Part shown: piece by piece, positions 36,160 through 43,993 of the stretch
How the letters are laid out: each line of letters opens with the position of its first letter
Position numbering within the stretch: position 1 is the first letter of the stretch
Origin: an uncultured Christensenella sp.
GTDB lineage: Bacteria > Bacillota > Clostridia > Christensenellales > UBA3700
DNA length: 64,000 nt
Assembly (NCBI GenBank): GCA_910584635.1
Contig: CAJUBA010000002.1
Span: 1 to 64,000 of the forward strand
Direction: 5' to 3'
Notes under the pieces: generated by a model
The model's input: the letters and a program-made list of their open reading frames with translations, nothing else
Databases searched by the model: none
What the model was told of the DNA's origin: nothing
Position numbers and translations under genes: made by a program

Positions 36160-37254
36160 CTATTTATCCTCCTTTTCGTCCAGCGTTACTATCACGGGTT
36201 CTCCGCCCTTTGGCGACCATATCCTATCTATGTTCGGCTCTATAACTCTAATCGCGCATTCTTCGCTTGCGATATAAGTCATGTCGTCTTTTTCGCCCAC
36301 TACCATGCTTCTGAGTTTCAGTCTGTCGTTAAGCGCCATGAGTCCTTTTTCAAATCCCACCATTATGCTGAAGGGTCCCGTTATCAGCAAACCCGAAAAA
36401 GTATTTCTGAGATATTCGGCAAGCGCTTTTTCCTCGGGAGGTTTTTTCTCTATCGTCGACCAAAACGGCGCGGCGATTACCTGCGCCATCTCTTCCATTT
36501 TCAAGCCTTTTCTACGGCAAAGATAATCCACGACGTACGCGATAACTTCCGTATCCGTCATAAGCGTGCATTTGTATCCAAACATTTCTATATAGCGTCT
36601 GTTTGCGTCGTAAGATGAGATTTCTCCATTGTGTACTACCGAATAATCCAACATTCCGAACGGGTGCGCGCCTCCCCACCAACCGGGAGTATTTGTCGGA
36701 TACCTGCCGTGCGCCGTCCAACAGTATGCGTCGTATTCTTCCAGTCTGTAATACTCGCCTACGTCCTCCGGATATCCTACCGCTTTGAAAATACCCATGT
36801 TTTTACCGCTTGAAAAGATGTACGCTCCTTTTATCGTAGTGTTGACCTTTATTACCATTCTCGCGACGAATTCTTTTTCGTCGAGATTGGTTTCGTGCAA
36901 TCTCGCGTCCAAAGGCTTTACAAAATATCTGAGAATCAAAGGCTCGTCGGAAATCCTCTTAGTCTTTCGGATGGGAATCATAGACATATTGACTATAAAG
37001 AAATTTTTATATAAGAAATTCTCCGCTTCCTTTCTTATTTCGTTGTCGTCGTAGAAAATATGAAACGCGTAAAAATCCGCGTATTGCGGATAAATTCCGT
37101 AACCGGCAAATCCTCCGCCCAAGCCGTTGGATCTGTCGTGCATAGTAGCGATAGACGCAATTATTTTCTCTCCGTTGGTAAGTCTTCCGCTTTTGGAAAA
37201 TATTCCCGATATAGCGCATCCCGAAGGAATTCTTACCTCGCCCTCTTTTAACAT
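36160..37254 (-). CDS. Glutamate synthase glutaminase (class II) subunit
   Basis: 364 residues of the Ntn-type glutamine amidotransferase domain. The N terminus reads MLKEGEVRIPSGCAISGIFS, so the presumed nucleophile is Cys13 rather than Cys2, as in the archaeal-type split family, and needs processing or an internal role. Later blocks: NGLGGGFAGYGIYP, CWTAHGRYPTNTPGWWGGAHPF, SVVHNGEISSYDANRRY, TDTEVIAYVVDYL. It supplies ammonia from glutamine to the FMN subunit. AAAGGAGTA ribosome site. First gene of its operon, divergent from glnN. Confidence 0.9.
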   Translation of the reverse strand: MLKEGEVRIPSGCAISGIFSKSGRLTNGEKIIASIATMHDRSNGLGGGFAGYGIYPQYADFYAFHIFYDDNEIRKEAENFLYKNFFIVNMSMIPIRKTKRISDEPLILRYFVKPLDARLHETNLDEKEFVARMVIKVNTTIKGAYIFSSGKNMGIFKAVGYPEDVGEYYRLEEYDAYCWTAHGRYPTNTPGWWGGAHPFGMLDYSVVHNGEISSYDANRRYIEMFGYKCTLMTDTEVIAYVVDYLCRRKGLKMEEMAQVIAAPFWSTIEKKPPEEKALAEYLRNTFSGLLITGPFSIMVGFEKGLMALNDRLKLRSMVVGEKDDMTYIASEECAIRVIEPNIDRIWSPKGGEPVIVTLDEKEDK

Positions 37255-37316
37255 AAAGTACTCCTTTTAAGATAAAAACAGCGATTTTGCCGCGTAGTTT
37301 TTACACTCTTGTACGC

Positions 37317-37346
37317 ATTATAAATCTACCGTATTGTCCTTGTCAA
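37317..37346 (-). promoter_or_regulatory. Promoter of the glutamate synthase operon
   Basis: A perfect TTGACA (37346-37341), an 18-bp spacer and perfect TATAAT (37322-37317). The leader of about 55 nt can form a stem of AAAAAC/GTTTTT around CGCG...CGC before the AAAGGAG site. Confidence 0.7.
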
Positions 37347-37627
37347 ATAATTTGAAAAAATATTTTATAATTGCGTGAAATTTGGCTGTTTTCATAATTT
37401 ATAATTATAATTTAGCATTTTAATTGACAATTATCGCATTATTGCCGAATATTAGCATATTCGCCGATTGTGCCCAAATCAAAACAATATTCGATAAAAT
37501 AGCCGAATCGTCCATAATATGATTAAAGAATTTTATTACTTTTTTTCACGCGTAATATTTTGTCGCAGGCAAAAATATCCGACTGTCGGAAAAAACCGAA
37601 AAAAGTTAAAAAACTTACTCAAAACGT
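37347..37627. other. AT-rich intergenic region between divergent nitrogen operons
   Basis: No ORF. It holds small dyads such as CGAATATTAGCATATTCG near 37448 and TCCGACTGTCGGA near 37580, which could be regulator sites. I see no TGTNA-N7-TNACA (GlnR/TnrA) site. Confidence 0.4.
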
Positions 37628-37656
37628 TTGACATAAGGAAAAGGCGAATATATACT
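37628..37656 (+). promoter_or_regulatory. Consensus promoter of glnN
   Basis: TTGACA, a 17-bp spacer and TATACT. The transcript would start near 37663, giving a leader of about 80 nt that begins almost directly with the hairpin at 37670. Confidence 0.75.
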
Positions 37657-37669
37657 TGTAGTATAGCAA

Positions 37670-37716
37670 AGGCGCTGATCGGGAAAACTCCCGTTTAGCG
37701 CCTGTAGTTTTTTCTA
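37670..37716 (+). terminator. Attenuator-like hairpin in the glnN leader
   Basis: A nested stem: outer AGGCGCT/AGCGCCT and inner CGGGA-AAAC-TCCCG, followed by GTAGTTTTTT. It lies between the promoter and the ribosome site, so it would terminate glnN transcription unless overridden. This fits control by antitermination. Confidence 0.75.
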
Positions 37717-37744
37717 AGGAAAATAATTTTTAAGGAGATATACT

Positions 37745-39829
37745 ATGATAATGTCAGACATCTTCGGCAGTTTGGTCTTCAACGACACCGTTATGCAGGA
37801 AAGACTTCCGAAATACACTTATAAGGAACTTAAATCCTGTATCGCAAACGATACTCCTATTTCTCTGTCTTGCGCTACCGTTATAGCCAACGCAATGAAA
37901 GACTGGGCGATAGAAAAAGGTTGCACGCATTATACTCACTGGTTCCAGCCGATGACCGGTATCACGGCGGAAAAACACGACGCTTTTATTCAACCGACAG
38001 ACGACGGCAAAGTCATAATGGAATTCAGCGGAAAGGAACTTATCAAGGGCGAACCGGACGCGTCTTCTTTCCCCAACGGCGGTATAAGAGCCACATTCGA
38101 AGCAAGAGGATATACCGCTTGGGATCCGACTTCGTACGCATTTATCAAAGACGGAACGCTTTGCATTCCTACGGCGTTCGTATCTTATACGGGCGAAGTG
38201 CTTGACAAAAAGACTCCTCTTCTCAAATCCATGCAGGCTTTAAGCAAGACCGCTAGCAGAATACTCAAAATCTTTGGAAAAAACGTGGATAAAGTAATAA
38301 CCACCGTTGGACCCGAACAGGAATATTTCCTTATCGATAAAAGCGTATACGAAAAAAGAAAAGATTTGATATATACCGGACGCACTCTCTACGGAGCGCC
38401 CGCGCCGAAAGGACAGGAACTCGAAGATCACTATTTCGGAACAATTAAACAAAGAGTTGTCAAGTATATGGCGGATTTGGATACGGAACTTTGGAAACTC
38501 GGCGTACTTGCCAAGACCAAACACAACGAAGTCGCGCCCGCTCAGCACGAACTCGCGCCTATCTTCTCTCAATCCAACGTAGCGGCGGACGCAAACCAGT
38601 TGACTATGGAAATGATGAAAAAAATCGCGAGCCGTCATAATATGGTATGTCTGCTCCACGAAAAACCTTTCGAGGGCGTAAACGGCAGCGGAAAACACAA
38701 CAACTGGTCTATTAGTACGGATAAAGGCGAAAACCTTTTGGAACCCGGCGACACTCCCGAAGACAACGCGCAATTCCTGCTTTTCCTCGCGGCGGTTATC
38801 AAAGCCGTGGACGATTATCAAGATCTTCTCCGACTTAGCGTAGCAAGCGCGGGCAACGACCACAGACTTGGCGCAAACGAGGCGCCTCCGGCAATCGTAT
38901 CCATGTTCTTGGGCGAGGAACTCGACGGAATTCTCAACGCGATAGCCGAAGACAGAACGTACAGCAAAAGAGCGAAATGCGAATACGAGATAGGAGTAAG
39001 TTCCCTTCCCAAATTCACAAAGGACGCGACGGACAGAAACCGTACTTCCCCGTTTGCTTTTACAGGTAATAAATTTGAATTCAGAATGTTGGGATCGACG
39101 TTCTCTATTTCAGGACCTAATATAATACTCAATACAATAGTTGCGGAATCGCTCGACCAATTCGCGGAAGAACTCGAAGGCGCGACGGATCTCATGTCCG
39201 CGGTAAAAGCCATCGTTAAGAAGACTTATATCGAGCATAAGCGCATAATCTTCAACGGCAACGGCTACTCCGACGAGTGGGTAAAAGAAGCGAAGAAAAG
39301 AGGGCTTCTCAACCTCGCTTCGGCGCCCGAAGCGCTGCCGTATTTCAAAAGCAAAAAAAATATTGCGTTGTTTGAAAAACACGGAATATTCTCCGCATTG
39401 GAAGTTGAATCCAGAACGGATATAATGCTTGAAAATTACTCCAAAGTAATGAATATCGAAGCGCTTACAATGATAGATATGGCAAACAAGCAAATTTTGC
39501 CGGCTGTTACCGCTTATATTAAGGAACTGGCAAAAACTGCTCTTGCAACAAAGGAACTCGGCTTCGAGTCGACCGCGCAAATCGCGACTGCAAAAAAACT
39601 TGCTAAACTTTACGACGCAAGCGCAAAGAGCGTAGCGACTCTCTCGGATAAAGTACGCGAAGCGGAAAAACTTACGGACATTGAGAAAAAAGCGCTGTTC
39701 TACCGTAGCGACGTGCTTCCCGTAATGGAAGAACTGAGAAAATCTGCCGACGAAATGGAAGTGAACACCGCAGACAAATACTGGCCGTTCCCCACTTACG
39801 GAGCAATACTCTTCTCAATCAAAGACTGA
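37745..39829 (+). CDS. glnN: Glutamine synthetase type III
   Basis: 694 residues, the large GSIII form. Family blocks: FQPMTGITAEKHDAFIQP, EFSGKELIKGEPDASSFPNG, TVGPEQEYFLID, KTKHNEVAPAQHELAPIFSQ, GVNGSGKHNNWSIST, RLGANEAPPAIVSMFLG and the C-terminal helical region ending in TADKYWPFPTYGAILF. The catalytic Glu and His residues of GS are present. Ribosome site AAGGAGATATACT before the ATG. Sits upstream of amt and probably runs into it unless the hairpin at 39868 stops transcription. The organism thus has both GSI and GSIII. Confidence 0.95.
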   Translation: MIMSDIFGSLVFNDTVMQERLPKYTYKELKSCIANDTPISLSCATVIANAMKDWAIEKGCTHYTHWFQPMTGITAEKHDAFIQPTDDGKVIMEFSGKELIKGEPDASSFPNGGIRATFEARGYTAWDPTSYAFIKDGTLCIPTAFVSYTGEVLDKKTPLLKSMQALSKTASRILKIFGKNVDKVITTVGPEQEYFLIDKSVYEKRKDLIYTGRTLYGAPAPKGQELEDHYFGTIKQRVVKYMADLDTELWKLGVLAKTKHNEVAPAQHELAPIFSQSNVAADANQLTMEMMKKIASRHNMVCLLHEKPFEGVNGSGKHNNWSISTDKGENLLEPGDTPEDNAQFLLFLAAVIKAVDDYQDLLRLSVASAGNDHRLGANEAPPAIVSMFLGEELDGILNAIAEDRTYSKRAKCEYEIGVSSLPKFTKDATDRNRTSPFAFTGNKFEFRMLGSTFSISGPNIILNTIVAESLDQFAEELEGATDLMSAVKAIVKKTYIEHKRIIFNGNGYSDEWVKEAKKRGLLNLASAPEALPYFKSKKNIALFEKHGIFSALEVESRTDIMLENYSKVMNIEALTMIDMANKQILPAVTAYIKELAKTALATKELGFESTAQIATAKKLAKLYDASAKSVATLSDKVREAEKLTDIEKKALFYRSDVLPVMEELRKSADEMEVNTADKYWPFPTYGAILFSIKD

Positions 39830-39867
39830 CAGAATCAATTAAGTTTATAAAAGGTTGTACAAAATGA

Positions 39868-39920
39868 CACAAAGGCGTGTAATCGAAAGATTGCGCGCCT
39901 TTGTGTTTATAAATATTTTT
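39868..39920 (+). terminator. Hairpin between glnN and amt
   Basis: A 17-bp stem closed by a GAAA tetraloop (CACAAAGGCG...CGCCTTTGTG, 39868-39905) followed by TTTATAAATATTTTTT. It ends 17 bp before the amt start and within 7 bp of its AGGAGG site. No good promoter lies between it and amt, so it probably sets the read-through ratio. Confidence 0.85.
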
Positions 39921-39936
39921 TAGGAGGCAATTCAAA

Positions 39937-41685
39937 ATGAGTGAAAACGTTTTAGACGCAATTCAGCAAGCGACCGAACAAGCCGGCGATTTGGCTTTGG
40001 GGCTTTGGTGCCTGATCGGAGTCGCGCTCGTATTCTTTATGCAAGCGGGCTTCGCAATGGTAGAAACAGGATTTACAAGAGCAAAAAACGCCGGAAACAT
40101 TATTATGAAAAACCTTATGGACTTCGCGATAGGAGCCGTGGTTTTTTGGCTCTTCGGATCGGGTTTAATACTCGGCGACAGCGTAGGCGGATTTTTCGGC
40201 ACGCCAATAAACCCCTTCAAACTTTCCGACGATATCTTCCCTGCGTTTATGTTCAATATGGTATTCTGCGCGACCGCCGCTACCATAGTGTCAGGCGCAA
40301 TGGCGGAAAGAACGAAATTCCTGTCCTACTGTATCTATTCTCTGCTGATAAGCATGGTAGTATATCCTGTTTCGGCGCATTGGATATGGGGCGACGGGGG
40401 TTGGCTTGCAAAACTCGGTTTCGTAGATTTCGCAGGCTCTACCGCGGTACATATGCTCGGCGGCGTAGCGGCGTTGGTGGGAGCGATAGTGCTAGGTCCT
40501 AGAATCGGCAAATACAGCAAGGATAAAAACGGTAAGACAGTATCCAAAGCGATACCGGGACACTCGCTTACTCTCGGCGCTTTGGGAGTATTTATTCTTT
40601 GGTTTGCGTGGTACGGATTCAACGGCGCAGCCGCCACTTCGGTAAACAACGCGGCAAAAATATTTACCACAACCACAATAGCCGCCGCTACGTCCACCGT
40701 AGGCGTAATGATAATTACTTGGATAAAATATAAAAAGCCGGACGTATCGATGACGCTCAACGGGTCTTTGGCGGGACTCGTAGCGGTAACGGCGGGCTGC
40801 AACAACGTCTCCGCCACCGGCGCATTCTTCATAGGTCTTATCGCGGCGTTTATAGTCGTATTCGGTATTGAGTTCATTGACCAAAAATGCCACATAGACG
40901 ACCCCGTAGGCGCAATAGGCGTTCACTTTATGTGCGGCGCTGCGGGAACCGTTCTCGTAGGGCTGTTCGACGAAAAGCAAGGAATTATTTCCGGACATAT
41001 ACTCAACCCCGAATTAACCGCTTCTCAGTCGTTCGGATTTTTGGGAGTGCAAATTCTCGGCGTGCTGACCGTAGCGCTATGGGGCGCCGCAATGAGCGCG
41101 GTTATCTTCCTAACGCTCAAAAAGACAGTAGGACTTCGCGCTTCAAAAGAAGAAGAATTGCTCGGTCTTGACATTATGGAACACAATCTGGTATCTTCCT
41201 ACGCCGATTTCGAGCCTTCTCATACCCTCGTATCGTCGTCTTCGGGAAATAAGAGCGCCGACAGCAATGTGAATATAAACCAAGCGATCGAAGTAACGGA
41301 TTCCACTCCGAAAGAGATAAGCGAAAGCAATGCGAAACTTACTAAGATAACCATAATCACCCGCCCCGATAAATTTGAGACGCTAAAAACCGCTCTCGAC
41401 GCTATCGGCATTACCGGCATGACTTTGACAAATGTACAAGGCTGCGGTATGCAAAGAGGGGACGCTAAGTACTACCGCGGAGCAAAAATAGATATGCATC
41501 TGCTTCCGAAGATCAAACTTGAAGTAGTGGTATCCAAAGTGCCCGTAGAACAAGTCGTAGACGCGGCGAAAAAAGCGCTTTATACCGGCAACTACGGCGA
41601 CGGCAAGATCTTTATTTACAGCGTGGAAGACGCCGTCAAAGTAAGAACGGGAGAAAAAGGTTACGCCGCTCTTCAGGACGAATAA
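39937..41685 (+). CDS. amt: Ammonium channel fused to a PII signal domain
   Basis: 582 residues. Residues ~15-410 form the eleven-helix Amt channel: FFMQAGFAMVETGFTRAKNA, FAISAH-type His region given here as VYPVSAHWIWGDGGWL, the twin-His and pore residues in VHMLGGVAALVGA and IGVHFMCGAAGTVLVGLF. A Ser/Asn-rich linker follows, then residues 466-582 are a complete PII domain: KITIITRPDKFETLKTAL, the T-loop GDAKYYRGAKID with Tyr at the uridylylation position, IKLEVVVSKVPVEQVVDAA and TGNYGDGKIFIYSVEDAVKV. PII normally plugs the channel when 2-oxoglutarate is low. Here it is tethered, so each trimer carries its own gate. AGGAGG ribosome site 8 nt before the ATG. Confidence 0.95.
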   Translation: MSENVLDAIQQATEQAGDLALGLWCLIGVALVFFMQAGFAMVETGFTRAKNAGNIIMKNLMDFAIGAVVFWLFGSGLILGDSVGGFFGTPINPFKLSDDIFPAFMFNMVFCATAATIVSGAMAERTKFLSYCIYSLLISMVVYPVSAHWIWGDGGWLAKLGFVDFAGSTAVHMLGGVAALVGAIVLGPRIGKYSKDKNGKTVSKAIPGHSLTLGALGVFILWFAWYGFNGAAATSVNNAAKIFTTTTIAAATSTVGVMIITWIKYKKPDVSMTLNGSLAGLVAVTAGCNNVSATGAFFIGLIAAFIVVFGIEFIDQKCHIDDPVGAIGVHFMCGAAGTVLVGLFDEKQGIISGHILNPELTASQSFGFLGVQILGVLTVALWGAAMSAVIFLTLKKTVGLRASKEEELLGLDIMEHNLVSSYADFEPSHTLVSSSSGNKSADSNVNINQAIEVTDSTPKEISESNAKLTKITIITRPDKFETLKTALDAIGITGMTLTNVQGCGMQRGDAKYYRGAKIDMHLLPKIKLEVVVSKVPVEQVVDAAKKALYTGNYGDGKIFIYSVEDAVKVRTGEKGYAALQDE

Positions 41686-41705
41686 CCCCGCCCGAACTAT
41701 CAGTA

Positions 41706-41735
41706 GGCGCTTCGCGTAATGCGGAGCGCCGTTTC
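41706..41735 (+). terminator. Terminator after amt-PII
   Basis: A 10-bp stem GGCGCTTCGC/GCGGAGCGCC (one G-U pair) with a 5-nt loop, followed by GTTT. Moderate T tract. Confidence 0.65.
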
Positions 41736-41813
41736 GGTTGCAAGCAAAGAAAAATTAAAAGAAAAATTTCCAAAATTTTGTAGAAAAAAATAAAGATTTT
41801 TAATATCAATTAT

Positions 41814-41842
41814 TTGATTATACAAATTATATTTGTTATAAT
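41814..41842 (+). promoter_or_regulatory. Promoter of purF
   Basis: TTGATT, a 17-bp AT-rich spacer and perfect TATAAT, 41 bp before the ATG at 41883. It lies inside a longer upstream reading frame, which argues for the internal start. Confidence 0.7.
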
Positions 41843-41882
41843 AAAAGTGATTTCAAAAATCAGAATAAAAGGTAGGTACAGT

Positions 41883-43289
41883 ATGTCGGATAACATCAAA
41901 GAAGAGTGCGGTATTTTCGGAATATACGATAAGTCCAATATCGGCAACATAGCAAATCAAGTCTACTTCGGACTTTTTGCGCTTCAACACCGCGGACAGG
42001 AAGCGGCGGGCATCGCAGTCAACCGCGACAGAGAAATTACTCTTGTCAAAAACCTCGGTTTGGTAAGCGAAGTTTTCAACGACAATAACCTCGCTCATCT
42101 GCAAGGCGAAATAGCAATAGGACACGTCAGATATTCCACTACGGGCAACAACACTCCCGAAAACGCGCAGCCTATAAGCGTAAAATACGCGAAAGGAAAT
42201 CTTACGGTATCCCACAACGGAAATATTACCAACGCAAAAGAATTGAGAGAAAAACTCGAATCGAGAGGCGCTATTTTCCATACTACAAGCGACAGCGAAG
42301 TAGTATCCTATCTTATCGCCAACCAAAGACTTAAATCCAAGAGCATAGAAGAAGCGGTAGAAAAGGTATTCCCAATGTTGCAAGGCGCGTTTTCTCTGCT
42401 CATTATGAGTCCGAGAAAACTTATTGCGGTAAGAGATAGATTCGGCATACGTCCTTTGTGCATGGGCAAACTCAAAGACAACGTTATATTCGCAAGCGAA
42501 AGTTGCGCTTTCGAAACGATAGGCGCGGACTTTGAAAGAGACGTGCTTCCGGGCGAAATCGTTATCGTAAACGAAAACGAAACAATATCCAATAAAAAAT
42601 ACTGTACAAACCGTAGCGGACTTTGCATTTTCGAGCATATTTACACCGCAAGACCAGACAGCGTAATCGACGGACAGAGCGTAAACGAAGCGAGAATGAA
42701 CGCAGGTAAAATGCTCGCCAAAAAAGCGCCGGTAGACGCGGACGTCGTAATCGGCGTACCCGACAGCGGTCTTCCCGCGGCTATAGGTTACGCTAATGCA
42801 AGCGGAATTCCTTACGGCGTGGGACTTATCAAAAATAGATATATAGGCAGGACGTTTATTCAACCTACTCAAGCAATGAGAGAACGTAGCGTAGCGTTAA
42901 AACTCAATACTCTCAAAAGCAACGTCGAAGGCAAAAGAATCGTTATGGTAGACGACTCTATCGTAAGAGGTACTACCCTTGCCAATATAATAAAACTTCT
43001 CAAAAAATCGGGAGCAAAAGAAGTACACGTAAGAATTTCTTCTCCTCCGTTCATATATCCATGTTTCTTCGGAACGGATATTCCGTCCAGAAAGGATCTT
43101 GCTTGCAACAACTATACTATGGAAGAACTAAGAATAAAGATAGGCGCGGATTCCCTTGTGTTTATGGATACGGCTACGATAGACCAAATTGCGCCCGACT
43201 CAACGGTAAAATTCTGTAAAGGTTGCTTTACCGGCAAATACCCTTGTCGCGTTCCCGGAGAACACGATGACAAAAATATTTTGGAATAA
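41883..43289 (+). CDS. purF: Amidophosphoribosyltransferase
   Basis: 468 residues from ATG 41883 (AAAAGGTAGG upstream). The eight-residue propeptide MSDNIKEE precedes the nucleophile Cys9 in CGIFGIYD, so it is self-processed like the Bacillus enzyme. Glutaminase blocks: LQHRGQEAAGIAV, GHVRYSTTG, VSHNGNITNA. PRPP motif: RIVMVDDSIVRGTT. Cysteines for a 4Fe-4S cluster are present (C in FFGTD region, VKFCKGCFTGKYPC). It catalyses the first step of purine synthesis, using glutamine. No other pur gene is adjacent. The last codons and the terminator recur at 59352-59463. Confidence 0.96.
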   Translation: MSDNIKEECGIFGIYDKSNIGNIANQVYFGLFALQHRGQEAAGIAVNRDREITLVKNLGLVSEVFNDNNLAHLQGEIAIGHVRYSTTGNNTPENAQPISVKYAKGNLTVSHNGNITNAKELREKLESRGAIFHTTSDSEVVSYLIANQRLKSKSIEEAVEKVFPMLQGAFSLLIMSPRKLIAVRDRFGIRPLCMGKLKDNVIFASESCAFETIGADFERDVLPGEIVIVNENETISNKKYCTNRSGLCIFEHIYTARPDSVIDGQSVNEARMNAGKMLAKKAPVDADVVIGVPDSGLPAAIGYANASGIPYGVGLIKNRYIGRTFIQPTQAMRERSVALKLNTLKSNVEGKRIVMVDDSIVRGTTLANIIKLLKKSGAKEVHVRISSPPFIYPCFFGTDIPSRKDLACNNYTMEELRIKIGADSLVFMDTATIDQIAPDSTVKFCKGCFTGKYPCRVPGEHDDKNILE

Positions 43290-43376
43290 TATAATTTCGA
43301 GATAAAAATCTTAAATAAATAATTACGCCGTCGCTAATACTTAGCGACGGCGATTTTTTTGACTTAAACTGCAGAC
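43266..43376. repeat. purF 3' end and terminator, copy A of a duplication
   Basis: A 111-bp block containing the last eight codons of purF, an intergenic spacer and the terminator; it recurs at 59352-59463 with about 90 percent identity by eye. Because it includes coding sequence here, this is the likely parental copy. Confidence 0.85.
43326..43359 (+). terminator. Terminator of purF
   Basis: A stem CGCCGTCGCTAA/TTAGCGACGGCG (with a short ATAC-type loop) followed by a run of seven T. Confidence 0.92.
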
Positions 43377-43993
43377 TACCATTTTACTAGACCGTTTACC
43401 CGACTAAACGTAAAATCTTCATTACATTATGATTTCGGTCGGACTTAGTTATACGGATAGCCTACGGCATTAAACTTAGATATTTCGACTACGTTTAACT
43501 CCGCTCAATGGGCGTTCACTACGACTTAAACAGAAGCAATCACATTTAATAAAATGTAATTGCTAAATTAGCAGTCGAGTTCCCGCCTAGCCGACCAAAC
43601 GTAAAATCTCCGTTCTACTACGATTTTAGTCGGACTTAATACGGATTCTGTATTTAACTTAGATATTTCGACTACGTTTCACTCCGCTCAATATGACGGG
43701 AGATAAAACATTATTTGTTAATTCTTTCATCATCTTGAAATGAACGTTAGGTTTCTATATTCATTATATTGATAGTATAGAGATACGCTTATTCATCCGT
43801 CATTCTGAGCGTAGTCGAAGAATCTAGTTTAATATTTATCCTATTACTAAACGCTTCAATTAGACGGCGGAGAGTGGTAAGATTTTCGTTTTAGCGGGTG
43901 TAGGTCGAACCGCCCAGTGTACTTGTCGTACACGGCGGCGAGTACCTATTCCCGATCAAGCGGAAGGCTTGCCGCTATACGCCGGATAACGGA
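43377..43993. repeat. Dispersed-repeat region without genes
   Basis: About 620 bp of non-coding DNA. 43476-43703 is closely related to 60282-60518 and contains modules such as TAGATATTTCGACTACG and TCCGCTCAATATGACGGGAGA. A CGTCATTCTGAGCGTAGTCG module lies at 43797-43816 and recurs near 59848 (and, diverged, near 60548). A hairpin GTGTAC-TTGTC-GTACAC sits at 43910-43938, and a GATCAAGCGGAAGGC element shared with 34.5 kb at about 43953. No spacing regular enough for CRISPR. Confidence 0.75.

Noticed and set aside
39868..39920. ANTAR target RNA before amt
   Set aside because: The hairpin has a GAAA tetraloop, not the paired hexaloops with A1/G4 expected for ANTAR binding. It is annotated as a terminator-like hairpin only.
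41814..41882. N-terminal extension of PurF by 23 residues
   Set aside because: The stretch contains the promoter and lacks a ribosome site, and PurF needs only a short propeptide before its Cys.
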